DNA of 64,000 nt, from assembly GCF_947507565.1 (NCBI RefSeq), contig NC_089175.1, positions 5,135,733-5,199,732 of the forward strand, in the 5' to 3' direction. Each line of letters begins with the position of its first letter. Positions within the stretch are counted from its first letter, which is position 1. A program made the position numbers and the translations under genes. Below the pieces are notes generated by a model, which was not told the DNA's origin, did no database searches, and worked only from the letters and a program-made list of their open reading frames with translations. Shown here piece by piece: positions 9,984-21,726 of this stretch. Origin of the DNA: Oscarella lobularis. Its lineage: Eukaryota > Porifera > Homoscleromorpha > Homosclerophorida > Oscarellidae.

Positions 9984-12900
9984 ATGAAACAATGCGCGAT
10001 TTTGATGTTTGCAGACGACCTGAGCGGCGCATCCGACTCCGGCGCCGAGTTCTTTCGTCGAGGTCTCTGCACCGAGATCGTTCTCCAGTCGAACGAACGC
10101 CAGGAGCTCGATTCGACGTGCAATAACGCTCTAGTTCTCGACACCGACTCTCGAACGGCCGACAAACAGGAAGCGATCGCGCGTCTTCGAAAGGCGATCG
10201 AACTCACGTCGAACGTCGATGCGAACGTCTGCTACAAGAAGATCGATTCCACGTTGCGAGGCAACGTCGCTCTAGTACGTTCAAATACGATGCCGTTGTC
10301 TTGTTCTTGTCGTCGAAATACTTTTAGGAATTGGAGTGTCTGATGAACGGCCGTAATTTTGACGTATGCTTCTTTGCTCCAGCCCTACCGGAAGTATAAC
10401 TTTTAATTAATTAACTAATAAATTTTCTAAATATTCAATCAAACGATTGTATAGGCTGGAAGAATTACCGTTGGTGGCTATCACCTTCTAAACGGAGTGA
10501 GACTCTTAGAGGGGCTCTATGTCATTGACTTTCCTTGAATATGTTCTATTAGGTCCCTGTATCTCTTTGCAATATTGATGTGAAGTCGACTTCTGTTCTT
10601 GAGCTACTTGGATGCCAATCTGGATGGAAGATCGAGCACATTCCACTAGAGAAAGTGATGCAGGGAATGGAGGTTTCCATCAAGTGTTGTCTTTCTTTGT
10701 CGTCTGCTCACACTTTGCTTTAGTCCATCCTCGATCACGTCACAAAGTCACTTGACGAAAAGAGGAAGACGGTCTACGCGTGTGATGCTACGTCGCAGAA
10801 GCAGCTGTATACAATTGCGCAGACTGCAGCCAAGATGCAAGAAAACTCGACGAGTGTCCTCCTTTGTGGTTCTGCTGTGAGTGCCGTTACGTTTTTTAGC
10901 TTTTATCTATATATTTTTGGTAGGGACTTGCTAGAGAAGTTCCTAGAGCGTTTTCTCTCCGTTCATCTACTCTGCAGCAACAACCATCATCGCAGAACGC
11001 GTCTGCTCGTTTGGCGTCGAGCAACAGTATATTAATTGTACAGGGAAGTCGGCATTCTGTTACTGAACGTCAAATTGATCATCTGCTCAAAACTGAAAGA
11101 AGCGTTCTAAGTGTGAAATTGGATCCAGTGAAGGTCAATCAAATCCCAAATACAGTTACGTACATAATTAATATTTAATAGGGATTACTAAACGTTCCAG
11201 ACAGTACTCAAAAACCAGCGGTTATTTTGCTGTCGTTGAAAGTCGAAACAAGAGAAGAAGTACGTGCACTTAGGGAGCATGTTAGAGAAACGTCAAGCAC
11301 TCTATTATGTGCCATGCAGGTTTTGGACACTCTAGTTCAGGCAGCGAGAACAGTCTTTGAGGCTTTTCAACCTTCAGGCATGCAGAGAAACTGTACAGAG
11401 ACGACCAGTTATCAATAATGTATTTTCATAGGGTTGATTGTAACTGGCGGATCGACTGCAGCGTCTCTGCTTCGATCTCTCTCGGTCGACTTGCTTCGAT
11501 TCGAAGAGTACATTGAACCATACGCAGCTCTTTGTCGAGTGACAGGGTAAGTGAGAGGCTGAGTTGCTAGCACAAATTGTAAGCCAATAACCTTTCCCCT
11601 GAAGAGGTGAATTGGATTCTTTTCCCATTGTCATTAAACCTGGGGGACTGTGCTCGGAATCGGTCTTGTCTACGTCAATGTCTGTGCTGAGAGACCGTCA
11701 GCTTTCGTCAAAGCCTGTCGTTGCACTGACGATGGGCGATCCGTGCGGAATCGGACCAGAGATCATAGTCAAGGCCTTAGCGTTGCCTCGCGTCTCGAAC
11801 TGGTGTCGCATTCTCGTTCTGGGCGATCCGGACTCGCTGAAAAAGGCCGCGACGTTCTGCAGTGGACTATCCGAGATTACGATCGTCGTCGCAGAGACGT
11901 ACGAAAAAGACGGAAAGAAGTGGCCGCGACTGAATTGGCCAGAGAACAAGTCGTCAGTTCTCGTGTGGAATCCGCTTCAGGTTGAAGGCGAGACGACGTT
12001 CACGCTAGGAGAAGTAAAGAGAGAAAAGTCCCAATTTAAATTCTAACGTTCTCTGTCTAAAGGTTATGCCGGAAGCCGGTCGCTTTGCTGCAGAATGTGT
12101 CATATTTGCCGTACAACTGGCCATGGCCGGCGTCGTCGACGCTATAGTGACCGCACCCTTGAATAAGGAGGCAATGAATCTAGGGGGATACAAGTTTGCT
12201 GGTCACACGGAACTACTGGTAAGCCTTAGTTATATGCAGTCACTTATGTAGTAGCCTGAACCTACATAGGCAAAGTACTCGGGTGCTAAGACGTCGCGAC
12301 TAATGCTTGCTTCCGGTAACTTTAAGGTACGATGTGCGAAGCGCGATCAGTCTTGGTGCTGCTATGTTAAGGGTTTTTTCTTAGGTGGTTCATGCAACGG
12401 GTCATTGCAGCTACAAAGACGTGCCCAAGAAGCTCACCAAAGAGCGAATTATTGAGACGATCGAGCTGTCTCGTGACTTCTTCGTTGCCAGTGACGTGGC
12501 TGATCCTAAGATAGCCGTCGCCGGTCTCAATCCGCATGCGGGAGACGGTGGTCTTTTCGGTGACGAAGAGCCAAGAGTGATTGAGCCAGCTGTCGCCGAG
12601 TGTCGTGCCAAGGGATGGAATGTTACCGGGCCATTTCCGGCTGATACCCTATTTGGTAAAGTCGTCCGAGGGGACTACGATGTTGTGGTAAGAGAAGACT
12701 AGGGACAGAATTAACGTTTTAATTATTGACGTTTCTCGCAGGTGGCTATGTATCACGATCAGGGTCACATTCCGGCTAAGCTGATCGGTTTTGAAGACAC
12801 GGTCAATGTGACGTTGGGTCTTCCCATCATAAGAACGTCGGTTGATCACGGAACCGCTTTTGGTAAGCTGGCTTGACTCATATGCACGCTAACATTTCGT

Positions 12901-13001
12901 GGTTGTCCACAGACATAGCTGGTCGAGGAATAGCGAATTGCGAGAATCTTTTGAAGGCGTTGAGACTGGGTTCTGACATGGCGAGAAAGAGGCTCAAATA
13001 A
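9984..13001 (+). CDS. DUF1537 acid-sugar kinase fused to PdxA-type dehydrogenase
   Basis: The N-terminal half is a DUF1537 kinase ([12 protein letters not shown] at the start, [11 protein letters not shown]-terminal [11 protein letters not shown]). This family phosphorylates four-carbon acid sugars such as D-threonate or D-erythronate. The C-terminal half (from about 11700) is a PdxA-family dehydrogenase with [23 protein letters not shown], metal-site histidines in [13 protein letters not shown] and YHDQGH, and a final DIAG. In bacteria DtnK and PdxA2 act in sequence on D-threonate; here one protein could do both steps in the cytosol. No targeting peptide is seen. At least 12 exons; exon 1 is 9984-10274. 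The intron after 11377 begins with GC, or alternatively uses GT at 11392. Vitamin B6 synthesis is less likely because a kinase partner is fused. Bacterial ancestry is inferred. Confidence 0.9.
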
Positions 13002-13323
13002 GTTTGGTAGGTCCATTGAAATTGTTATCTTTTTTTTGTCTGAGGAGCACCCAGAATTACAGTTCTTTTAGCTGAGCTCTCTTCTAGTTTCTCCGTCTTT
13101 GTGCCAAAACCTTCCCAAATATAATTGATGAAAGGATTTTACATATTTATGTGGTAAGGCTTTTTAATTATTTTAATTCCACTTGAATTGTGTGTATGAT
13201 GTCATCAGTTTATTATAGTCGGGCTCTTACTAGCCGTTGTGTGGGCGAAGGCCGGCATCAGGCGACATCAGGTGGGCCCATCAGGTGCTGCTGAGCCTAC
13301 GTGTGCGCGCATAACACTAGACG

Positions 13324-14790
13324 ATGGCGCTGTTCTTTCTTGTTTTTGCATTTCTCACGCAGACCGCTCAATGTCTCAATTCTTGCTGGTCATCGGGAGT
13401 CGAAGTGTGTTCGGCCAGCGCTGTTTATTGGACGATGGAAGAAGTCGACGACTGTCCTCAGCTGGCGAACTGCAATTGCAGCGTAAAATTGGCCTCGATT
13501 TATTGCACGAACTTGACCTATGTGCCGAATTTCGAGGAACTGGCCAATCCTCGTACAAAACCCTGTGAGGAAAAGTACATCGTATCTATTTATAGGTCTC
13601 ATTCTCCTTGTCTCTGTATCTAGGAGAATCACGAACAGTCAGATAAATCGTATCACATCGCCGGCTTCCTTTTTACCACTAACGCAGTTGGGAACTTTGT
13701 GCGTTCAGATAGATAGGAAATGGCCAACGCCTACGTATATCTCCATATTTAGAGAGATCAGAAGCAGTGGCTTGACGAACATCGCTCCTGACGTGTTCTA
13801 TGACTTGTGTAAAAGCGGTCGACGAAGTCTGGATCGTCTGTACGTAATTACAGTTATAAGCGCCGTTCGGTTTGCCTTTGACGCGTGGCTGTAGAGACCT
13901 GCAAAGAAACAGACTGACTTCTGTACCAAGTGGCTTGGAACATTGCACTTTCCTCTCTGAAATGTAAAGCCAACGTCGCGTAAATGAAATGCAGTGAAGC
14001 AGACTCTACGTTACAGCTGTCTTGGTTGCAACAACATTTCTTCACCCGGTTTGGGATCGAACAAGTTTGCTCACATGGGACGCCTTGCGTACTTGTAAGA
14101 CAGAATCTAATGAGCTTAATTATTATAAACCGGTAGTCCAACAGAGACTTGTCGGAAAATCGAAATTTGTCAATTATTCCTGCGGAATCTCTGAAGTTTG
14201 GTAGTGGGGTTCTTAAGGCTGTGTACGTTAAACCAATTTTCCAAATTATTTATCCTTTTACATGCATATAGGAATTTGGAAAACAATGGAATTCGGCGAA
14301 TTGACTCTGATTCGGGCATCAGTGACGCATGTCACGCAGATATTTCCTCGCCGCCATCATTGTAATACACGTATAAATATGCTCAATTATAGTAACATTT
14401 CTCTCTTTTGGCAGTTGTCTGTCGGTCGGGAATAATATTTTCTGCGACTGCAGTTTGTTTTGGATTTGTGATTACATTGGTTCATGTGTGCAATCAAACG
14501 GCTTCGTGTGCTCAAGTGATAGCAAGGCAGTCTCAGATTATTGCAAAAATGACAACTGCAGTAAAAGTAAGTAGTTTATACACAGTATCATGATGTTACA
14601 TCTTATCTTTTACGTAGACCTTGGATTACAGTTAGGGTTAGGTATAGGTATTTCGCTGGGTGTTCTGGCGTTAATACCATTCCTTTTTTGGATATGGAAA
14701 ACAAGGCGAGCTTCAGAAACGAGTTCAATTGTGGATCATAAAAAAATTATTAGCGATTACGGCAGTAGATCGGACAATGCCAGTAAATAA
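13324..14790 (+). CDS. Single-pass LRR membrane protein
   Basis: The start at 13324 gives a signal peptide (FFLVFAFLTQTAQC) and a cysteine-rich LRR N-cap (CNCSVKLASIYC, LTYVPNF). LRR exons follow: INRITSPASF (about 13624), SSGLTNIAPDVFYDL (about 13755) and ENNGIRRIDSDSG (about 14275). An LRR C-cap (GNNIFCDCSLFWICDYI, about 14420-14570) precedes the last exon, with a transmembrane helix (LGLGIGISLGVLALI) and a short tail of about 35 residues. Each LRR sits in its own short exon. The tail has no TIR or other signalling domain, so it would need a partner. Exon joints between 13563 and 14275 are uncertain. Probably recognition or adhesion; ligand unknown. Confidence 0.75.
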
Positions 14791-14944
14791 TTTAATTAAT
14801 TATGAAATCAATTTTTAGTACTGTACCTACATTTTTATTCTGTGTTTTTGTTTTTATGTGACTTCGACTGTTCATACTGTTCCTGTGCACTAAATGTAGT
14901 CTACCACGCTCACGTGCTAGAAAAAGTGCGCATGTGATTCCTTC

Positions 14945-16159
14945 ATGACAAAGATCGTTCTTTTTGTAGTCGTTTTCTCGTGCTATATTGCACGATTATT
15001 GGGAGGATGCTCTATGGACGAAGATTACAGCCAAATCTTCTGCAGTCAGCTTACGAAGGTTCCCGATTTTCGATCTTTTGTGAACAATAGCCTAATCGAA
15101 AGGTTTCGGATTCTGTAAGCTCTCAATTTCAAGATCAATTTGCAATTTAACTATGTTGTTGTAGAGTCATTCGCGACAGCTACTTGGGAGATATCGATTT
15201 TTCGGTGACCTCACTTTCTTACCTCAGAGCATTGACTAACTTGTACGCCGTTATGGGTACTTGTCTAGCATATGCTGACTTGAAACAATGTTCTGTAGAA
15301 TCATCGAGAATAACGAGATATCGAGTATCTCTTACTTTTCGGATGTCTGCAAAATTCCTTTACTTTCTGTTCTGTGAGACGTTTAAAATATTTATGCTCA
15401 CAATATTTTTTTAAGTTTCTTTATAAAATTATTACTAAACTTTTTAGGTCAATGCAAAGCAATGGACTGAAAGAGATTCCTTCTGGAATTTCTAGTTGTG
15501 TAGAATTAACAAGCGTGTTAGTTCTACTTCAAGGCTCACTGCGACTGATTGTTTTGCTTTGTTTACGATAGAGAATTTAGGAACAATTCAATTAGCTCCA
15601 GTGGTTTGGGAATCAAAAGGTTTTCAATAATGCGACGCCTTCGATACCTGTACAGTATTGGTTCTTTCTCTCCATGCATTGTGGTACCAATTTTCTAGGG
15701 ACTTGTCGGAGAATGAAGAACTTAGATCCTTGGAGCAATTTAGTCTTGAAGTCAACAGTGGAGATCTTATTTTCATGTGAGCATCTGCAGTTTTGCTTGC
15801 AACATATTTGACTGTTAATTAACTCAAATCTCATTTCTAGCAATCTTAACTTTTGTCAATTACAAGCCATTGACATTTTCTCTGGAATAAGCGTAGCTTG
15901 TGAAAATGCCAAGACGTCGGGGAAAAGAGTGACAGTGTCAGTCGTTTTCTGTGCGCAATTTTCTGAATAATCGTTCGTGTGCAGGTATTTGTCTCGTGGA
16001 AACTATCCTCTTAGATGCGACAAAAATTTTCTGTGGATTTGCAATTATCTGGACACCTGCATGGATGTCGACTTTCCGCTGTCTCACTGCATAGCAGCGA
16101 GTGGCAAAACAACAGACATTATTACGTTTTGTGAAATGAACGTTATTTCTATCAACTAG
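14945..16159 (+). CDS. Secreted LRR protein (paralogue-like neighbour)
   Basis: A signal peptide (KIVLFVVVFSCYIARLLGG) is followed by an LRR N-cap (CSMDEDYSQIFC, LTKVPDF) and then one LRR per exon: YLGDIDFSVTSLSYLRAL, ENNEISSISYFSDV, SMQSNGLKEIPSGISS and NNSISSSGLG. A cap-like region (NLNFCQLQAIDIFSG) and an LRR C-cap (RCDKNFLWICNYLDTC) end at the stop at 16157-16159. No transmembrane helix is visible, unlike the upstream LRR gene, so it should be secreted or membrane-anchored through an exon I have missed. Several exons are small and the exon near 15570-15630 is tentative. The TIR gene starts 76 bases downstream on the same strand. Confidence 0.7.
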
Positions 16160-16234
16160 CTTGCTAAAGATGATGGCTGCTGTGTGCATCCTACATACGG
16201 GAAGGTATAACAACTTCTTTCCAGTGTTTCCACA

Positions 16235-17021
16235 ATGTCAGGTAAAGCAACTGCCGAACGACGGTGTTGCCCACTCGAAACCGACTTTAAACAGGATTAA
16301 CAAAAGTTTTCCTACTGCACAGCGGCAAGGACGCCAAGGACGATCAGGCAGAGGCGGCATCCTATCTACTCGAGCAGCTTGAACTCTTCGCTGAAGTGAC
16401 CTCTTACTCCAAACCGGGTTGGGGATTAGCGCAAAGGAATACGCTGATGAAATCGGCGGACTGCTGCGTTTGGCTGGTCACGCCGAGCTTCCTTACTTTA
16501 GCACAAACGACCGACGGCACCGACACCGGCGTCGATCACTCCGCCACCGTTCTCGACGTTCTCTTCACGCAGTTTGCCAATAAGGGCAGCCAACGCGTCT
16601 TTCCCTTACTGTACGGCGTCAATAAGGACGATTTCAATGACACATTCGTCGTGGAGAGTACGGTGCCACCTTTAGTTCTGAGCTCCCGCGGGATCCAAAC
16701 GGAAATCAAGAGAGCGTGTCGTGCCGTCAAGAACAGTAGTGTTTGAAATAGGTCGATACTGTTGATGGAAATTTCGAATGTGTTTGTGTAGGATTGAAGG
16801 AGTTGGGTGTAATTGCCGATGAGAAACGTTCGGCTCCTGTTCAATGTTCAGACGATTCTCAAACGGGAGCCGTCATTCCTCCTAGCTCATCAACCGTGCC
16901 GGGTGTGTTTTGTGGGCACGCACACGCACAGTATCGAAACCTAAATGATTTTCTGATTATTTGAGCCGTAGTTCCGGAACTTGCTAGAAAACGAAAAGAG
17001 GGTTATTCAAACCGTAGCTGA
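16235..17021 (+). CDS. Small TIR-domain protein
   Basis: Exon 1 is seven bases plus leader (16235-16241, M-S-G). Exon 2 (16295-16738) carries a TIR fold: VFLLHSGKDAK opens it, then SKPGWGL in the BB-loop position and SADCCVWLVTPSFLTLA. TIR domains signal in immunity or cleave NAD. A glutamate near the expected NADase position is not obvious by eye. Exon 3 (about 16793-16901) and a last exon to the stop at 17021 follow in frame. The last joint is uncertain because another frame stays open to 17220. No signal peptide or membrane segment, so it is cytosolic. It lies directly after two LRR genes, suggesting a shared recognition pathway. Confidence 0.65.
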
Positions 17022-17526
17022 TGGAGTTTGGTCTTTTTCAGAAAATCTTGGCTCCGAACATCAGATTGGAAGCAACGTTGCATTGGATTCAGCTGTTACA
17101 GCGGATGGGAATCGTTCGAGTGGCATCGATCCACGCGCCCTTTATGCTTTATCTGGTGGTGGTGATACGTCAGTTTTTTCAGAAAGAAGGTATGAATGTG
17201 AAATTGATTGTATGTGCTAAAATTTACGTTATTCAGTGACGCATTATAAGCCAAAAGGGGAAGAAGAAGGAGAATATGCACGCAGACGATTTTTCAATAA
17301 CTATTTGACATACTAGTTTTATTTTTTAGCGACGTGCTTTGTAAACTGATTATCTATCTAACAGCCAAAAGCAGTGGTGCAACATTTCGGCTATTCATTC
17401 AAGCGTACAGTATTCTAAAAGGAAGTTCTTATATATATATAAGCACATATATACCACCACGTACGGGTGTTGTCTCTCAATCCGGGTGAGACTCGCCTCG
17501 TGTTCTTCGTTCTTTCTTCCGTTCGT
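17022..17526. other. Intergenic spacer before arginyl-tRNA synthetase
   Basis: An open frame continues to 17220 and might be an alternative 3' exon of the TIR gene. From 17432 the sequence has an AT-rich run (TATATATATATAAGCACATA) about 80 bases before the synthetase start codon, which could be a TATA-type promoter. No other feature seen. Confidence 0.35.
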
Positions 17527-20500
17527 ATGGCTACCGATCTCGCTCCCTTCATCGAACGCGCCGAAGAAGCCGTGAGACCCTTCTAACGTTCTCCTACCGA
17601 CAAACGGTCTTGGGTTTTAGAAGAGAATCGTTCGCCAACTTCGCTCGCAAATCGAAGAGATCGAAAGGGCGCTCGACGGTCAAACGCCGTCGTCCCAAAC
17701 GATCGACGAACTTCGCACACGCAACGCCAAGCTCAAATACCAAAGGCAGCATCTGAAAAGGGTACGAAAAATGGGAGAAGGGGAGGAGCTATTTTGCTGA
17801 ACTACAACAACAGTAGTAGGGGGTAAAAGAAAATAGAGCAAGCCGGGTCCCCCCAACGCCCACACATACACACGCACACACTCACATCCTTTCTATCTGT
17901 TGTAAAACGAATTAAGGAAAAGGAATTCGTCTAATTGTCACAGTGAGTCTCTGAACAGTGAATCAGAAGTCAACAGATGGTGTACTTCCAATAGCATGCA
18001 TCTAATCTGAATTTCAAACATACGAAGCAGAGATCGTTGCTATAGTAGTAGTAGTCCTTTTATTATGGGGTGTCTTAGCTTTCTCTTCCTTAGAGCATAG
18101 CTGAAGAGAAAGCTCGCGGCATGGGTCGCACGGAAACGGTCCTCTCGTGCGTGACGTCGCTCTTTCGCACGGCAATTCGAACGGCCTATCCGACGCTGGC
18201 AAAGGCGCCCGTGTCGGTCGTCATTGCGAAAAAGGACGCCGACTATCAGTGCAACAGCGCAATGGGAATGAGCAAAGTAAGGGAAGGGGGAAAGGATTAG
18301 TCTTACTCTTTCTCCCTTTAGATGCTTCGAGGCTTTGGAAGAGATCTCTCTCCCAAAGACATTGCTAATCAAATAGTCGACTGTCTTCCTTCAAACGACG
18401 TGATTGAAAGCGTAAGAGAACCGATGTCAAGTATACATCGTCCTACCCTACGGTATATGTTTTTCTCTAAGACGTCGATTCGCGGTCCCGGTTTCATCAA
18501 TCTTCACGTTTGCAAGTCGTTCGTTTCCGGCCGAGTCTCGCAGCTTATTCAGAACGGCGTCGAACCGCCGCCCGTTGAGAGAAAACTCCGCGCCGTCGTC
18601 GACTTCTCGTCGCCGAACATTGCCAAGGAGATGCACGTCGGGCATCTGCGATCGACGATCATTGGCGAATCCATCTGTCGAATGCTTGAGTATCTCGGTC
18701 ACGACGTGCTGAGGTTTTTGTCATTATGCGTTGCCATAGCAAAATACATTGATTGATTGATTGATTGTTTCAGGTTGAATCATGTTGGCGATTGGGGGAC
18801 TCAATTTGGAATGCTGATTGCTCACCTGAAAGACCAGTTTCCCAACTACGCGACGGTTTCGCCGCCAATTGGAGATCTACAAAAATTCTACAAGGCATTT
18901 CTGACGGAAGCCTCCTGATAAATTTGAGGATCACAATGTTTCCGTATAGGAGTCAAAAAAACGCTTTGACGATGACGAGGAATTCAAGAAGAGAGCTTAT
19001 GCAGACGTAGTCTTGCTGCAGAAGGGCGACGCGGACGTGAAGAAAGCGTGGAATTTGATCTGTGACGTATCGCGAAAAGGTTCATATTACTAAACGAAGA
19101 CATTTCGTTCAACGATTCTTTCTCATATGCAGAGTTTGCTCTCATATACGAAAGGCTAGACGTGAAGATCAAGGAGCGCGGCGAATCGTTCTATCAGCCA
19201 ATGATGCCCGGAATAGTGAAAGAACTCAAAGATAAAGGTTCAAAAAGTCCAACGATTATTATATGTATACCATTTGGGCGTTCTAGGTATTGCCGTTGTC
19301 GAAGATGGAAGAACGGTGCTGTTTGTTCCCGAAGACACCGTTCCGTTGACGATTGCAAAATCAGACGGCGGATTCACGTACGACACGTCGGATATGGCGG
19401 CGTTGAGACAGCGCGTTCACGAAGAAAAGGGCGACTGGCTCATCTACGTCGTCGATTCTGGCCAGGTTCGAAAGAGAGAGGGTTTAGAGAAAGATTTTTT
19501 TCTATACTCTAGTCTATACAGGGGCATCATTTTCGCCTGATATTCTCCGCCGCACGAGTTGCCGGCTATTACAACCCGGAACTCACTCGGATCGATCACG
19601 TTGGATTTGGCGTCGTGCTCGGCGAAGACAAGTGAGTGCAGTAGCAGTGCAGTAGTCAATGAATAATTATGTTTTCTGACCACGTGATTTCCGATAGAAA
19701 AAAATTCAAGACTCGATCTGGCGACACCGTACGTCTCGTCGATTTGCTCGACGAGGGTTTGAGACGAGCCAGGCAGAAATTGTTGGACAAGGGCAGAGAT
19801 AAGGTGAATTATTAGGTCTCTGGTTCTCTAGTCGTAGTGAAGGAAATTTTTGATTATGTAGGAATTGACTGCGGAGGAGATGGAAGCGGCTCAGCAAGCG
19901 GTGGCCTACGGATGCATCAAATACGCCGACTTGTTGCACTGTCGAATCAACGACTACGTCTTCTCGTTCGACAAGGTGAGCCCGCGCACCGCCGCGTCGC
20001 TCTTCTATATAAGGCCTTATGCGCTTTTCTCCAGATGTTGGATGATAGAGGAAATACGGCCGTCTATTTGCTCTACGCCTACACCAGAGCCAAGTGAGTC
20101 TATTGCGTTTTTTCCCCCTCTTATTCTACGCGCGGTCCCTTTTGCGGGTAATTGCGAAACCCTTCAAAACTGCAACGTCGTTTCTCGCGGTTGAGTAATG
20201 CATTAGAGGAGAGATAGGCTTCCGCCTAACCGGGATGTGGGCTTAGGTGTGGGATTTGCTATTTCTATCTGTTGATTCGACGTCTTGCTTTCTAGTGCCA
20301 TCTATCGTCTGGGAAAGATCGATAGGGAGGCGCTGCGAAAGGAAGCCGCTCGTATTCCTATCTGTTTGGATCATGCCAAGGAGCTGAAGCTGGGCAAATG
20401 CATAGTCCAATTCCCGGAAGTCGTCGCTCGAGCGGCGAACGAACTCTATCCCCACTACGTCTGCGACTATCTCTACGACTTGGCGACGACGTTCACGGAG

Positions 20501-20653
20501 TTCTACGACGCCTGCTATTGCATTCAAAAGGACAGGGAAACGGGTAAAATAGTGAAAATCGATACGAGTCGACTTTTGCTGTGCGAAGCGACGGCCATGG
20601 TCATGGCCCAGGGTTTTTATCTGCTCGGCATCAAACCCGTTGGGAAGATGTGA
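17527..20653 (+). CDS. RARS1: Arginyl-tRNA synthetase, cytosolic
   Basis: Class I synthetase that charges tRNA-Arg with arginine using ATP. Exon 1 is 17527-17571 and exon 2 is 17621-17761; the latter encodes a helical leader like the extension used in the animal multi-synthetase complex. The ArgRS N-terminal domain (about 18090-18480) is followed by the catalytic signature HVGHLRST (the HIGH motif), [35 protein letters not shown], and the KMSKS-loop equivalent KKFKTRSG. The DALR anticodon-binding domain ends the protein (last exon from about 20297). All conserved blocks are present and in frame. The intron after 18894 begins with GC, because reading on gives a stop within ten codons. A housekeeping gene, not obviously linked to its neighbours. 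Confidence 0.95.
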
Positions 20654-20830
20654 AGCGAACACTCGAAAGAAAGAAATAAACTGCGCTGTATCGTTTTGTC
20701 ATATCACTCGTGAATAATACATGTATGAAAAAAAAACAGAATGGAGAGACGACGAAGGGGGGCAACTAAATAGAAGAAGTATTCGAAACTAAAAATATCG
20801 ATTAATGTACTTTATGATTAATTATTAGTT

Positions 20831-21726
20831 TCAGCCGCATTCTGGACACAACTGGAGACCGTTCTCGTTGCAGACGGTGCATCGAAGACTTCCGTATCGA
20901 TTCCTTATACTCTTCTTACTCCCGTTGCACCACATGCACGGAACAAAGCCCTTGGCGCCGCACGCACGACAATCCGTCTCAAGTATTTTCTACAAGCCAA
21001 TATAAATATATTCAAAAATCGGTTGCTACGGCATCGAAAGCGGCTCACTCACATCGAACGAAGACAAAAGTTCAGCGAGCGCACCCGCCTCATTCAACGC
21101 CAGTACCTCCGTCTGACCCTGCGGGCAAAAAGCAAATCATTAGATCATTAACTAATTCAATTAAACATCTCGCCCACCCCGACGTGATGGCCGTTGACGA
21201 ACACCTGCGGCACGACGACGTCGTCGCGTCCCAGACGCTCCTTCAACTCGTCGTGATACTCGTCGTGGAGCATGATGTCCTTCTGCTGAACGCGCACACG
21301 ATGCGTGCGAAACGTCAACAGGACCACCCGGCACTGCTGGTAGGTCTCCCGTACAGCCGAAAGGCTCGTCATGTAAACAACGATCTTTCCGCCGCGCCCG
21401 TCGGCGTCGGCTCTTTCCTCCTAAGACAACAATACGCAATGAAGGCCCTCGTCGAGTTTCTGCCTCTAACCGACCTCCATCAGTCGAAGGACGCGACTGC
21501 TCTGCGTTTCGTCCGTCGCGCGTTTTTGGAGCGCCGCCAGCGACGTCGAGACCTTGTTCTCAAAACCGCGCACCGTGCCGCGTTTGCTTCGTATTTCGCG
21601 TTTCGACGACGACGAGGAGGACGTCATGAACGCCGGCAAGTCGGCGACGAGATCGCCGTCGTCCGATTCGTCCGTGCACGGATCGGACGACGAGGAGAAG
21701 CGATTTGTGGACGCGATCGTTGTCAT
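20831..21726 (-). CDS. Glutaredoxin-domain cysteine-rich protein (GRXCR-like)
   Basis: Four exons read leftward: 21726 to about 21475 (serine-rich start, MTTIASTNRFSSSSD), 21420 to about 21178 (glutaredoxin-like fold: KIVVYMTSLSAVRETYQQC, FRTHRVRVQQKDIML, VPQVFVNGHHVG), about 21118-21052 (ALNEAGALAELLSSF), and about 20991-20831 with paired cysteines CRACGAKGFVPCMWC and CTVCNENGLQLCPEC. This matches the GRXCR1/GRXCR2 layout. Vertebrate GRXCR proteins act in actin-rich stereocilia. The glutaredoxin CxxC site is replaced by TSLSAVR, so redox catalysis is unlikely; the cysteine pairs probably bind zinc. It converges with the synthetase gene, 180 bases away. Confidence 0.85.

Noticed and set aside
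11374-11440. GT donor at 11392 instead of the GC donor at 11378
   Set aside because: It would insert several residues (GMQRN) before the conserved GLIVTGG strand. The GC donor keeps the family spacing, but RNA data are needed.
9984-13001. Bacterial contamination as source of the kinase-PdxA gene
   Set aside because: The coding parts are split by many short introns with proper splice signals, and the gene lies between animal genes on one contig.
14945-17021. One LRR-TIR receptor gene instead of two genes
   Set aside because: The LRR C-cap exon ends in a stop at 16159, the TIR start (M-S-G) has its own ATG with a fitting splice, and no membrane segment connects them. I cannot exclude alternative splicing.
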